Origin: JABDIP01 sp965237625
GTDB lineage: Bacteria; Pseudomonadota; Alphaproteobacteria; DSM-16000; Inquilinaceae
NCBI GenBank assembly: GCA_965237625.1
Contig: CBDEGD010000048.1
Span: forward strand, 186,001 to 250,000
DNA: 64,000 bases
Direction: 5' to 3'
Below the pieces are notes generated by a model. It made no database searches, was not told where the DNA came from, and saw nothing but the letters and a program-made list of their open reading frames with translations. Shown here in pieces: positions 26,301 through 34,876 of this stretch. Position 1 is the first letter of the stretch; each line of letters begins with the position of its first letter. The position numbers and the translations under genes are program-made.

Positions 26301-29300
26301 AAATTATCCCCGCTTCCCTCGTGGATTTGATCGCAAAGAAAGTACCCGGAATCACGAAGTTCTTCAGCCCGAGAGACGATGACGGCTCAGACTCTGATAG
26401 TGAGTCTGATAGTGAGTCGGATTCCAAGAAGAAGAAGAAGGTCAAGACGAAGACTGAGTATGGCATCACGATCGCCTTCGAGATGGATGTCGATTTCGGT
26501 TTCGCCTTCGACACGGAGGGCCTGAAGGACTTCGCCAGCACCGGTGATGCGTCGAACATCCTTCAGGGTTTCTTCATCGACGACCTGGACGGCATTGGTA
26601 ACATCACGAGCGGTTTTGCGGATGGCAGCGCGGCCTCCTCGTTGAAGACTGAACCCGTCAGTTTCTTCGGTGGCAACCCTGACGAGGTCAATATCCAGAT
26701 TTTGGGCGGAGTCGGATTTAAGGCGGAATTTTCTGCAGCGGTGGGACCATTGGAGTTGTCGCTCGGTGCAGCTCTCAACATATTGATCGGTGCGACATAC
26801 AATACGAACGATCCCAACGAAGACGGGAAGGTCCGTGCGGCCGAATTCGATCTAAATCGAACGGTCAGTGACATCAATGCATTCAATACCGGCGGCAGAA
26901 TTCTTGCTCGTCTCGATTTTTCGGCCGGACTTTCACTAAACTTATTCGTTCCAATTGACATCGTCGACGTCAATTTCAACGTTTTTACGCTGCCAATACT
27001 TGATGTCGAATTCGGCAACACCCGTGTTGCTCCACCAGTCCTGGCCCTTCCGCCGCAGTCGCCGCTGACCCTCAACATGGGTCCGAACGCCGGCTTGCGT
27101 GGTGCCGGCGAGACGGACGGCGACGAGACTTTCCTCATCGGCCCGGGCGCCAATCCGGGCGAAGTGGTCATTACCGCATTTGGTGCCACCCAGACATTGG
27201 CCGGCGTAACGGAAGTCATCGCTTTCGGAGGCGAGGGCAACGACACGCTGATTGTGGCCGACGACCTGCTGCTGCCGGTGGAATTCCACGGTGGCCCCGG
27301 CAACGATCGCTTCGTCGGAGGCGGCGGCAGGGCGACGGTCTTCGGCGACGAGGGCGACGATTCGCTCCAGGGCGGGCGGGCCAACGACGAGATCTTCGGC
27401 GGCGCCGGCGACGATACGATTTTTGGCGGACCAGGCAATGACGTCCTGCATGGCGACGCTGGTCTCGACACCCTCTCCGGCGACGAGGGAGACGATATCC
27501 TGCGCGGTGATGACGACGCCGACGTGCTGTTCGGCGGCCGCGGCGGGGATCAATTATTCGGCGGTGCCGGTGCTGACGATTTATTTGGCGAGGCCGGCTC
27601 GGACGTGATTCACGGGGACGCGGGCGCCGATGTTATCGAGGGCGGCGGCGGTGCGGACACGGTCTTTGGCGGGCTCGGAATCGATTCCATCGATGGCGGA
27701 GACGGGCCCGATGAGTTGCACGGCGACGAGGGCGCCGACCGAGTCGTCGGAGGATTCGGCAACGATTTGATCTTCGGCGGCATTGACAACGATATTCTCG
27801 GGGGCGGGCCGAACAACGACATCATCTTCGGCGACGATGGCGAAGACACCATTCGCGGCCAGGGCGCCAGCGACGAGCTGTATGGCGGGGCCGGGGCCGA
27901 CACCATCTTTGCCGACGACGACGCGGCGGGCGGCATTCTCGAGACCGTCGAGACGATCTTCGGCGGGGCCGGCAACGACACGATCTATGGCGACAATTTC
28001 GCCGACACGGTGTTCGGCGAGGCCGGCGACGACACGATCTTCGGCCTCGGCGGCGACGATATCCTCGACGGTGGCCAGGACAACGACACGATCTTCGGCG
28101 GGGCGGGCGACGACTGGCTCGTCGGCGGCTTCGGCGACGACGAGTTGTCCGGCGGCACCGGCAGCGACGTGCTTTGGGGCGGCTTCGCCGAGGGCACCAC
28201 CGCGCCGTCCGATTTCGACGGCACCAACTCGGACAACTTCACGCTGCCGCCCAGCTTTGCCGGAAATGACGGGGTCGAGGCGCGATTCCCGACCGGCTAT
28301 ATGCCGCCCGAGATCACACCGGCGGTCCTGCTCGGCCAGAACGCCGAGGGCCGGATCGGCGACGGGCGAGATATCCTGCGCGGCGACGAGGAGACCGACT
28401 TCCTGTTCGGCGGCGACGAGTCCGACACCCTGCTCGGCGGCGCCGGCGCCGACTATCTGGACGCCGGGGCCGGCGACGACGTCAACGTGCATGGCGGGCT
28501 CGACGACGATGTGGTGCGCGGTGGTTCCGGCCGCGATGCGCTGCATGGCGATTCCGGCATCGACCAGATCTACGGCGACGGCGGCGATGACAATCTGTTT
28601 GGCGACGCCGGGCTGACGATGGTTCAGGCCATGGCGCTGGGCTCGGTCGCGATGACCGGCTCGCAGAAAGGCCAGCGGCTGTTCGGCGGTTCCGGCCGCG
28701 ACAGCCTGTTCGCCTTCGCGCCGAGCGACGATCCGTTGGCCGAGGGCCTGCTCGTCGGCGACCAGCTGTTCGGCGGCTCGGGCGGCGACTTCCTGTTCGG
28801 CAATCTGCGCCAGGAGATCCTGCTCGGCGAGGGCGGCAATGACTTCATCAGCGGCGACGCGCTTGCCGGGCCGCGCTATCTCGACAACACCCTGGCCGAC
28901 CTCGACGGCGCCGATGACGAGCTGCGCGGCGGCAGCGGCGAGGACCAGCTGCTTGGCGGCGGCGGCGCGGATGTGATCTGGGGCGGCGCCGACACCGACT
29001 GGATCGAAGGTCAGAACGGACCCGACACGCTCTACGGCGGCGCCGGCATCGATATCCTGGTGCTCGACACCGGGCCGACTCCGGACCAGGTCGACCCGAC
29101 GACTGGCGTGCGCCTGTTCGACCGGCTCGGCGACGAGATCCACGGCCATTTCGGCAACGAGCTCGAAGGCGACGTCTTCGACGACAACGCGACCGACATC
29201 CTGCTGATCGAGGGCAGTCAGCTGGACGACACCATCCGGCTGCGCCAGTCGGATTTCGGCGAGGGGATCCTCGACCAGGCCGGCAATCCGATCCTCGACG

Positions 29301-32300
29301 AGTTCAATGCCCCTGTTCTCGCCTTGGGCGACCAGCTCCTGGTCGAGTACAACGACGCGCGGCTCGAGGCGGTCTGGTTCGACGACCAGGGCGTAGCGCG
29401 GGTCGAGCAGCTCCGTGTCAGCGGTCTGCTGGGCGACGACACGATCGAGATCGTCGATGCCGGGCCCCGGGCGCTCGACCTCAGCAGCCTCATCGGTCGC
29501 AGCCGCGACTTCGTCGCCGTGTTCGACGGCGGTCCCGGCGACGATTTGCTGCGCGGTTCGGTCGGCCGCGACCGCCTCGATGGCGGCAGCGGCAGCGACA
29601 CCCTGTTCGGCCTGGGCGGCGACGACCGCCTCTATGGCGACGGCGGCAGCGGCTTCAGCGAAGACCACGACGTGCTCTATGCCGGCCAGGGCAATGACGA
29701 TTTGCTCGGCGGCCAGGGCAGCAACGAGCTCTATGCCTGGAGCATCGATCCTCAACCTTCACCAGACGACCCGTTCGGCGTCTTCGTCGATCCGCTGACC
29801 GGCGCCCTCGAAAACGACAACGGCGACGCCGATGGCGACGGCTTCCTGGACGATGTGGTCGATGGCGCGGGCAATCCGGTGCCGGCGCGCCAGCTCGAGG
29901 ATACCGGCCTCAACCGCATGCTCGGCAGCAGCGGCGACGACCAGCTCTACGGTGGCACCGGCCTCGACTTCCTGTTCGGCAACGGCGGCAGCGACCAGCT
30001 GTTCCGCGCCGACGGGTCGAGCTTCGAGAGCCTCGATGGCGGCCTTGCCGGCGACGAGTGGAAGGACTACGCGCGCCAGACCAACCGGGTCTGGTATGTC
30101 GGCGCGACCAATGCCGACGACGTCATCACCCTCGATTTCGTGACCGAGCCGGGGCTGCTGCAGGACCATCACCTGCTGACCCGCCTGACCAACAACAACG
30201 GCAATTTCAGCTTCGCCGCCCAGGTTCGGCTCGACTTCTCGGCGACCGACGACGACGGCAACCAGATCTGGGATCCGAGCGACGTGCTGCTTGATCTGGA
30301 GGCGCTGCGCACCGACGATTTGCTCGACCGCAACGAGGCGCTGGCCCGGCTCGAGACGACCGAGCAGCAGCTGGTCAACGGCTTGCTGCCGCCGGAAGGC
30401 GATTTCCTGGCGATCATCATCGACGCGCTGGGCGGCGATGATCAGATCACTATCGGCCCGACCGTGCAGAAGACCGTGTGGGTCGATGGCGGGGCCGGCG
30501 ACGATACCATCGAGATCCTGGCCGGCAACGCCATCCTGGTCGACCGCAGCGAATTCGTCACGCGCAACGACCAGGCCGCCGACGCCTTCGTGCTGGGCGG
30601 CCCGGCGAGCGTGCAGGCTGACGAAGCGGCTCCCGCCGACGGAATGCTGACCGGCAGCGCCCGATTCACCATTGCTCTGGGCGGCGGCGCGCCAGTCGCG
30701 GTCGAACTCCTGGTCGGTGAGACGCTCGACAACGACAGCGCCGCCGATCTGGTGGCCGATCTCAACCGGGCGCTGGACGCGGCCGGTTTGGGCGACCGGG
30801 TGAGCGCCGCCCTGAACGGCGCGCTGATCGTGCTGACCACCACCGATGTGGGGTCCGACGCCTCGCTGACGCTGACGCCGGAGGCCGGCAATTCGGGCGC
30901 CGCCCAGCTCGGCTTCCCCGATCCGGTCAGCGGCGACGGCGGCACCCTGGCCGCCAGCGTCACCTACCAGGGATTGACCCTGGATAGTCCCGACGACGTC
31001 GACTTCTACCGCTTCAGCTTCCCGGACGACGTGACCGTGCCCACCGGAGCGCGGCTGGCGGTCGACAGCATCTCGCCGAATGACGGCATCCGCCTCGAGC
31101 TGTTCAAGGCGAGCGACCTCACCCTGCTGACGTCGGGCGACGCCGGTGGCCTGGCGCTGGACGACGACAGCGTCGTTGGCAGCGAGTTCGTGCTCAAGGT
31201 CAGCGGCAACCGGATTCCGACCATCTACGACCTGACCTTCGACCTCGCCGACGGCGCGGTGACCGGCGGCGTCGCGGAGACGGTCCTCAAACTCTCCGCC
31301 CAGCCCAACGATCCGCAGAGCGTGTTCCAGTCGCGCCGCGACGTGCTGCTCGGCGGAACCGGCAACGACGTGCTGTTCGGTGGCCCCGGCGAGGACTGGA
31401 TCTTCGGCCAGGCGGGCAACGACGTGCTGTCCGGCGGGTTCGACCGCCAGGCCAGCGATTTGATGTTCGGCCAGGAAGGCGACGACATATTCCAGATCGT
31501 GCCCGACGGCCTGCCCTTCCTGACCGGCAGCGAGCAGACGTTCATCCCGACTTTCAACGACGAGATGGATGGCGGCGAGGGCCAGGACCAAGTGCTGTTC
31601 CTGGGAGGCGATCTGGACGATCTGGGGCGGCCGGTCGACGATTTCGCGGCGATCCGCTACAACCGCTTCCTGCAGCGCTACGAGTTCACCGCGCTGGTCT
31701 GGGACACCGCCAACCAGCAATTCGTCGAGCGCTTCGAGGATGTCCCGGCGCTGATCACCGCGGTGCGCGACGCGCCCGACACCGGCCGGCTGAGCCAGGA
31801 CGTGGTCTTCACCCTGACCCTCGATGACGGCCGGGATGTCGCGCCGGGCACGGCGCCGGCCGAGGTCGAGCTTAAGGTCACGCTCTTCGCTGCCGATACC
31901 GACGGCACGAATGGCGGCGTCGCTAACGATAGCATCGACGATCTCGTCGACGATCTCCGCGCGGCGATCAGCCAGGCGCTCGTCGATGCGGGCGACGCGC
32001 GGCCGCTGGCCGAGGTGCTACGGGTCGAGCGCGACGATTTCCGCCTGCGTATCGTGCGCGAGGCGACCGGCCCGGGCGCGCTCATCGAAATCCAGCCCGG
32101 GACCCTGATCGACTTCGACTTCGACGAAATCCCCGACGCCGATGAACTCGGCTTCGCCGCCCAGCGCAGTTCCGGCGCGGAGCCGGTGCTCGAACAGCAG
32201 TTCCTGTTCTATCAGACGGACAACATCGAAAAGACGGTGATCGATACCCGCTCCGGCAACGACGTGGTGCACGGCGATCCGGAGTTCAAATTCCCCAATG

Positions 32301-34876
32301 TCGACAGCGAATGGGGCATCGACCTCGGCGATTTCGAGCAGCGCGGCACCATCTCGGCGCTCGAGATCCGCGGCGGGCCGGGCGCCGACCGGCTGTTCGG
32401 CGGGCCGCTCGACGATGTGATCGACGGCGGCGAAGGCGCCGATGTGATCTTCGGCGGCAGCGGCAACGACCAGATCACCGGCGGCGGCGGCGACGACCTG
32501 CTGTTCGGCAATACCGGCATCAGCCCCGACGATCTTGAGATCGTCAACCGCGGCGGCCAGACCTCCACCAACGACACCTTCGATTTCGCGGCCAGCCTGC
32601 CGGCGATCGTGCCGGGCGCATTGGCGACGGCGACGGCCTTCGAGAACCTCGTGCTCAGCTTCCATCTGGGCGACGCGGAGGACTGGTATCTGATCGAGAC
32701 GCCGCCAGCGTTGCAGGGATTTGGGGCGGCGGAGGTCTCGGCGCTGTTTGCGGACATGATTGCGGTCAAGCAACTGGTCGACGTCAACGGGCAGCTACAG
32801 ACCAACGACCTGCTGCCGCCGATCGCCTTCCAGCTGTTCGCCGCCGAGGACACCGATACCGGGCCGGGGCTGGAGATTGCTCCGGTGCAGGAATTCGCCG
32901 GCGTGCCGGAATTCTACCTGCTGCAGGTGCTCAACGAGGATCCCGGTACCGACCGCCACTATCGCCTCGAATTCGGTTCGACCCTGGGGCAGACCATCGA
33001 CGTGGCGGCCGGCGACGCCGACCTCGACCTGTCCTCCGCCACGATCGGCGACCGCTCGGTGGCGATTCCCCTGGGCGACCTGGACGGCGACGGCCTCAAC
33101 GAATTCATCGCGTCGGTCCGGGATTCCCTGGGGACGGTGTTCGACCTCTTCAACGCCCCGGATGGAGTGCACCCGGCCTCGATCATCGCCCCGAGCCAGG
33201 CCGAGATCCGGTTCAGCGGCAGCGGCGAGACGGTGGCGCTCAGCCTGCCGGCGCCGGTGCTCGAGGCGTCGCGTTTCGGCTCCCGCGCCGTGTTCAGTTC
33301 GCCGGGCGACCTGAACGGCGATGGCCGCGACGACATCGTCGTGTCGGTGTCGCTGGAAACGGATACCGGGGCGGACGGCATCTATCTGGACGAGGGCGTC
33401 TACGTCCTGTTCGGACGCGAGATCTGGCCAGACTCGATCGACCTGATCGCGTCGGCCGACGCCGTGCTCAGAGGCTTCGGTGACGGGCTGCCGCTCAACG
33501 CCGCGGTTGCCGGCGACATCGACGGCGACGCCTTCGACGACCTGCTGGTCTCGGTCGGCGGCGAGCAGCCGCGGGTCGAGGTGTTCCGCGGCCGGGCCGA
33601 GTGGACAGATTTCACCGCCGTGCTGGAGAGCGACTTCGAACCGGCCGAAGGCCTCGGCCCGACGACCGATGGCGACCTGCTGTTCAACGATAGTGTGGCG
33701 GTCCTGCCGAATGCGGTGTTCGACGGCCAGACCGACGTCACCGTCGAGTTCTGGTATCGCTCCGACGATCAGGCGCCGACCACCGGCCTCATCGCAAGTG
33801 CGAGTCCGTCGCAGTCGGATCTTTTCACGCTCCACTTCGACGGAGACGGGGGCGAAAACTTCCGGGTGCTCGATGCCGGCCGGCCGTTCGATTTCCTAAA
33901 CTTCAACGGCAGTACGCCCAGCGCCGACGGCGAGTGGCATCACTTCTCGGTGGTACGCGATCAGACCAACGGTCAGTTGAGCCTGTATTTCGACGGTGCG
34001 CTGGTCGAGGTCCAGACGGGGATCGTGTTCAGCCCCATCACGGTCGACGACGTCACGCCCGGTCTGGTTGTGCTTGGCCAGAAATTGGGCCCATCCTTTA
34101 CCAACAGCGACCCGCTGGTCGGTCGCCTCGACGATCTGCGCGTCTGGGACACGGTACGCACGGAAACCGAGATCACCAGCAACCGCGGGGCTGCGCTCGT
34201 GGGAGACGAACCCGGATTGCACGCCTACTACCGTTTCAACGAGGCGGGAGGCGCGACGATCGTCGACGAAACGCCAAACGAGCTTAACGGCGCGCTGGGT
34301 GGCAACGGCAAGCCGGCGCCGCTGCGGGTGGACGCCGACGGATTTGCCCGAGGCACCCTGCCGGACAGCGTCGGCGGCTGGGCGCTGACCGAAGATCGCG
34401 GCGCGGATGCGGGCCACAGCGCGCCCTCCAGCCTGCGCTTTGCGCCCGAAGGCACCGGGATCCCCGGCGGTTTCGTGGATTCCATCGATGCGCTCGACCT
34501 GACCGGTTCCTCCCAGGCGCGGCTGTCGTTCAACTATTTCCTCGGGACCGGCGGCCGGGCTGCCACGGACACCGCAAGGGTCCTCCTCACGGACGCTACT
34601 GGCGCCGAGGTGGTGGTACTGGCGAGCAGTCGGGCCGGCGAGGCCGGGGTGGTGCTCCTGGATGGCGCCGATACCTGGCAGAGCGTTGAGATCGACCTGA
34701 GCGACTTCCTCGGCCGCAACGACCTCACCCTGCAGTTCGTTTACGAAAGCACTGCAGAGGCCAGTTCCGGCGAATTCGACGGCTGGTTCCTGGACGATGT
34801 CAGCGTTGCCAAGACGCCTGTTCTGCAGGCCGACGACATTATAGCGCTGCGTCCGAACCAGGCGGCTGCGTTTTGA
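20336..34876 (+). CDS. Giant LEPR-XLL domain protein, N-terminal 4846 residues
   Basis: Starts at ATG 20336 after a GGGTGG site. A basic N-terminus (1-60) leads to the motif LEPRLLLSA (residues 65-73), the hallmark of LEPR-XLL giant exoproteins. Residues about 75-2240 form long Asp/Leu-rich repeats resembling flagellin-hook-type beta modules. A charged SDSESDSESDSKKKKK linker lies near 2015-2040. RTX nonapeptides (GGxGxDxUx) fill about 2300-2770 and several later blocks. PPC-like domains (DDVDFYRFSF; DAEDWYLIE), FG-GAP repeats (GDLNGDGRDDIVVSVS, about 4240-4420) and a LamG domain (about 4450-4640) follow. The frame ends at TGA 34874-34876 only because of an extra T; coding continues in another frame. 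Probable role: calcium-dependent surface adhesin or S-layer-like protein. Confidence 0.92.
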   Translation: MAYPFGGGIPTAPVFGRGRRHAKWRAGPRHVGRRLSAAGSATVGRAAQSIKSAPSAHEKIRFEELEPRLLLSADLMPGAESALVSGLQDLEDLTDRLAALDGMTRPLPIINRSIGEELDGANFVLQKLVNPVMQYFADESTGDNTPTGEELQAVLDALPEIQGPVTLFHDPGQIRFDLSFEASTQSSAPLDLGPDLAAEGFSIDAPPSVPIETSLGFDISIGLDLTDGALDDGDFFLIGEFITFGALVDDAALDFPIGFGMLEPQVAGGSARLDATVVARLAELDGDTDGRLTAAELAGTPTDVTAAGEASANLPLKAGFLGFSAGGNPAITVSDLDVFDGIAPDVVRNDDFSAISDRDEEAKRALVEASAQLASLADDLDEAGLIGTDIFLIGGTIGDFLDLGSILDAHFAQPVFDLFDQAIGVADLDDILDEFNAQSGTFDDLTFTSTASGALVGDVVKLDLGLSGQRLITATELSLGDDIEDLLTVDGLTADLTTAFAWTFGLDIDLATLPASGDAAAYRFDTPLAVTADVSDPAAVFQAQAGFLGLDIGTVNGIPSTIALDADIDVAIAAGGATVSEIQATPVDALATQTGTGRVDITLRALASNGITGIADDPLAPATISFGDDLFDAATAAVFTNNFDALGITDFQNADGESVRTLFGQFRDFLDGFSTTNIFDTPVPLTSSSTLGGVFDLSGVFTQQVNDRIETPPATDDDTASANFATAQQLIGSLTGLIANLAYNPLTQYLTFDLTINENLAPVDDTIGLFDTGPLTELSSDSLVTLLPTAALAFGFGLVLTPIGSNLAPLSANTLLRDLNRGRGMRTQAGVADIEIALKDGTVFQVDLDNDLSTATLGEVIAQIEASALAAAGLGAVDVGFNDIDTGLKLTDRTIGVQPFEIRAVNGSFAGFDLGIIDEGLDIDETGGAELVIEGSSLHGDTQSHHFGLLSGSLDLGVGLSAPDIQASGLWGGLAVDVQGGAASGTSRTVIDLVEPVTEGADGLATIPEIQSALGNEDDLVGTRTDTGSLVLDLTVAPGPGFADVVDVAPVLHAEVADVTDIATLTFALQADPGNQVADLLSATENLTVADLDAALAAAADYLIHLQGEGLIGTAPAGLDQSLGQLLGFGTELQLHQEQAAQNQEQTLQERLEAWGQQPGLTVTAALVTGPLGGADTLRFDFGLDLPQRDKQLPLTLNLTTLGVDLATLGLDVVGTVADSNVTTPLDVSAGGRVDLDLGIDLSDSANPVAFLFDTTSASFDLRATQQALNFEALFGSVAGNIVNGSYNLDADGSGDGVTDLTDPAAYTVTLASGRHLFGDALGATTVDLAGALDIELPIVFPAPISAPQPDDLVLAIADLGDAAATTSLTGPHVADLLAALTLDDVLASFDMGFDQLFGELEQVLNTQVFGPALPLVGGELAEAADLIGQIRTSVSGNLALLEQAMLDLTPTNIRQALFDALGPGGLDWLQESSGDASLTPDDIGLINTGSEVLYDLILSQLLSFDLDLDLALPGLGLEFEPGTLTEVEFDFSFPLKLGMSVADGVFIETSLPDELVVQLEASSSGLLAPTSATLGFMPYTVTDDAATPSQLSGTYRLDLMDAGGNGRLSLGEVKSLAPADLIDGGFDGSADVNLHLVTAITAGAAFPTYRMDLNGDWTFLDTGDPAQIAQTTPAVLLNDVEVDLIRLLDDFLLPQLIRMDQAFAPADPVISVLGSEVPGISLLFPGFDWFDLIQFFGSGVNETQAFIDAFNTIKELIVEIPKLDGDLWINLGSFALDGNVAQTPTDTLVAREDLVLPAPDSTPRAFIPTPDPGNPEPTAEEFRQLLREQPDTILGQIFAPLADLDDGLLEDLESVNDTASEIRFISDPITGFPVARTVNLTLTTADQKAAFLFLQTQSLSDNDDAFVDFTDLLPVGGIIGGEPSNPMRFFILENPLNSLGLLLGDPDPIMLTAPSLVADPGVDAEGAPLAGNLLFEYQTPDFEFFFYEIIPASLVDLIAKKVPGITKFFSPRDDDGSDSDSESDSESDSKKKKKVKTKTEYGITIAFEMDVDFGFAFDTEGLKDFASTGDASNILQGFFIDDLDGIGNITSGFADGSAASSLKTEPVSFFGGNPDEVNIQILGGVGFKAEFSAAVGPLELSLGAALNILIGATYNTNDPNEDGKVRAAEFDLNRTVSDINAFNTGGRILARLDFSAGLSLNLFVPIDIVDVNFNVFTLPILDVEFGNTRVAPPVLALPPQSPLTLNMGPNAGLRGAGETDGDETFLIGPGANPGEVVITAFGATQTLAGVTEVIAFGGEGNDTLIVADDLLLPVEFHGGPGNDRFVGGGGRATVFGDEGDDSLQGGRANDEIFGGAGDDTIFGGPGNDVLHGDAGLDTLSGDEGDDILRGDDDADVLFGGRGGDQLFGGAGADDLFGEAGSDVIHGDAGADVIEGGGGADTVFGGLGIDSIDGGDGPDELHGDEGADRVVGGFGNDLIFGGIDNDILGGGPNNDIIFGDDGEDTIRGQGASDELYGGAGADTIFADDDAAGGILETVETIFGGAGNDTIYGDNFADTVFGEAGDDTIFGLGGDDILDGGQDNDTIFGGAGDDWLVGGFGDDELSGGTGSDVLWGGFAEGTTAPSDFDGTNSDNFTLPPSFAGNDGVEARFPTGYMPPEITPAVLLGQNAEGRIGDGRDILRGDEETDFLFGGDESDTLLGGAGADYLDAGAGDDVNVHGGLDDDVVRGGSGRDALHGDSGIDQIYGDGGDDNLFGDAGLTMVQAMALGSVAMTGSQKGQRLFGGSGRDSLFAFAPSDDPLAEGLLVGDQLFGGSGGDFLFGNLRQEILLGEGGNDFISGDALAGPRYLDNTLADLDGADDELRGGSGEDQLLGGGGADVIWGGADTDWIEGQNGPDTLYGGAGIDILVLDTGPTPDQVDPTTGVRLFDRLGDEIHGHFGNELEGDVFDDNATDILLIEGSQLDDTIRLRQSDFGEGILDQAGNPILDEFNAPVLALGDQLLVEYNDARLEAVWFDDQGVARVEQLRVSGLLGDDTIEIVDAGPRALDLSSLIGRSRDFVAVFDGGPGDDLLRGSVGRDRLDGGSGSDTLFGLGGDDRLYGDGGSGFSEDHDVLYAGQGNDDLLGGQGSNELYAWSIDPQPSPDDPFGVFVDPLTGALENDNGDADGDGFLDDVVDGAGNPVPARQLEDTGLNRMLGSSGDDQLYGGTGLDFLFGNGGSDQLFRADGSSFESLDGGLAGDEWKDYARQTNRVWYVGATNADDVITLDFVTEPGLLQDHHLLTRLTNNNGNFSFAAQVRLDFSATDDDGNQIWDPSDVLLDLEALRTDDLLDRNEALARLETTEQQLVNGLLPPEGDFLAIIIDALGGDDQITIGPTVQKTVWVDGGAGDDTIEILAGNAILVDRSEFVTRNDQAADAFVLGGPASVQADEAAPADGMLTGSARFTIALGGGAPVAVELLVGETLDNDSAADLVADLNRALDAAGLGDRVSAALNGALIVLTTTDVGSDASLTLTPEAGNSGAAQLGFPDPVSGDGGTLAASVTYQGLTLDSPDDVDFYRFSFPDDVTVPTGARLAVDSISPNDGIRLELFKASDLTLLTSGDAGGLALDDDSVVGSEFVLKVSGNRIPTIYDLTFDLADGAVTGGVAETVLKLSAQPNDPQSVFQSRRDVLLGGTGNDVLFGGPGEDWIFGQAGNDVLSGGFDRQASDLMFGQEGDDIFQIVPDGLPFLTGSEQTFIPTFNDEMDGGEGQDQVLFLGGDLDDLGRPVDDFAAIRYNRFLQRYEFTALVWDTANQQFVERFEDVPALITAVRDAPDTGRLSQDVVFTLTLDDGRDVAPGTAPAEVELKVTLFAADTDGTNGGVANDSIDDLVDDLRAAISQALVDAGDARPLAEVLRVERDDFRLRIVREATGPGALIEIQPGTLIDFDFDEIPDADELGFAAQRSSGAEPVLEQQFLFYQTDNIEKTVIDTRSGNDVVHGDPEFKFPNVDSEWGIDLGDFEQRGTISALEIRGGPGADRLFGGPLDDVIDGGEGADVIFGGSGNDQITGGGGDDLLFGNTGISPDDLEIVNRGGQTSTNDTFDFAASLPAIVPGALATATAFENLVLSFHLGDAEDWYLIETPPALQGFGAAEVSALFADMIAVKQLVDVNGQLQTNDLLPPIAFQLFAAEDTDTGPGLEIAPVQEFAGVPEFYLLQVLNEDPGTDRHYRLEFGSTLGQTIDVAAGDADLDLSSATIGDRSVAIPLGDLDGDGLNEFIASVRDSLGTVFDLFNAPDGVHPASIIAPSQAEIRFSGSGETVALSLPAPVLEASRFGSRAVFSSPGDLNGDGRDDIVVSVSLETDTGADGIYLDEGVYVLFGREIWPDSIDLIASADAVLRGFGDGLPLNAAVAGDIDGDAFDDLLVSVGGEQPRVEVFRGRAEWTDFTAVLESDFEPAEGLGPTTDGDLLFNDSVAVLPNAVFDGQTDVTVEFWYRSDDQAPTTGLIASASPSQSDLFTLHFDGDGGENFRVLDAGRPFDFLNFNGSTPSADGEWHHFSVVRDQTNGQLSLYFDGALVEVQTGIVFSPITVDDVTPGLVVLGQKLGPSFTNSDPLVGRLDDLRVWDTVRTETEITSNRGAALVGDEPGLHAYYRFNEAGGATIVDETPNELNGALGGNGKPAPLRVDADGFARGTLPDSVGGWALTEDRGADAGHSAPSSLRFAPEGTGIPGGFVDSIDALDLTGSSQARLSFNYFLGTGGRAATDTARVLLTDATGAEVVVLASSRAGEAGVVLLDGADTWQSVEIDLSDFLGRNDLTLQFVYESTAEASSGEFDGWFLDDVSVAKTPVLQADDIIALRPNQAAAF
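27230..28640 (+). repeat. Main RTX calcium-binding nonapeptide array
   Basis: Dozens of GGxGxDxUx-type units (GGAGDDTIFGGPGNDVLHGD and relatives), corresponding to residues about 2300-2770 of the giant protein. These form calcium-bound parallel beta rolls that fold outside the cell. Further blocks lie at 28680-29060, 29520-30060, 31340-31480, 32240-32530, 41740-41830 and 52130-52640. Confidence 0.92.

Noticed and set aside
27581..31720. Antisense open frames opposite the RTX arrays (27581-29755 and 29759-31720)
   Set aside because: Repetitive Ala/Val/Glu-rich shadows of GGxGxDxUx codons with no domain or ribosome site.
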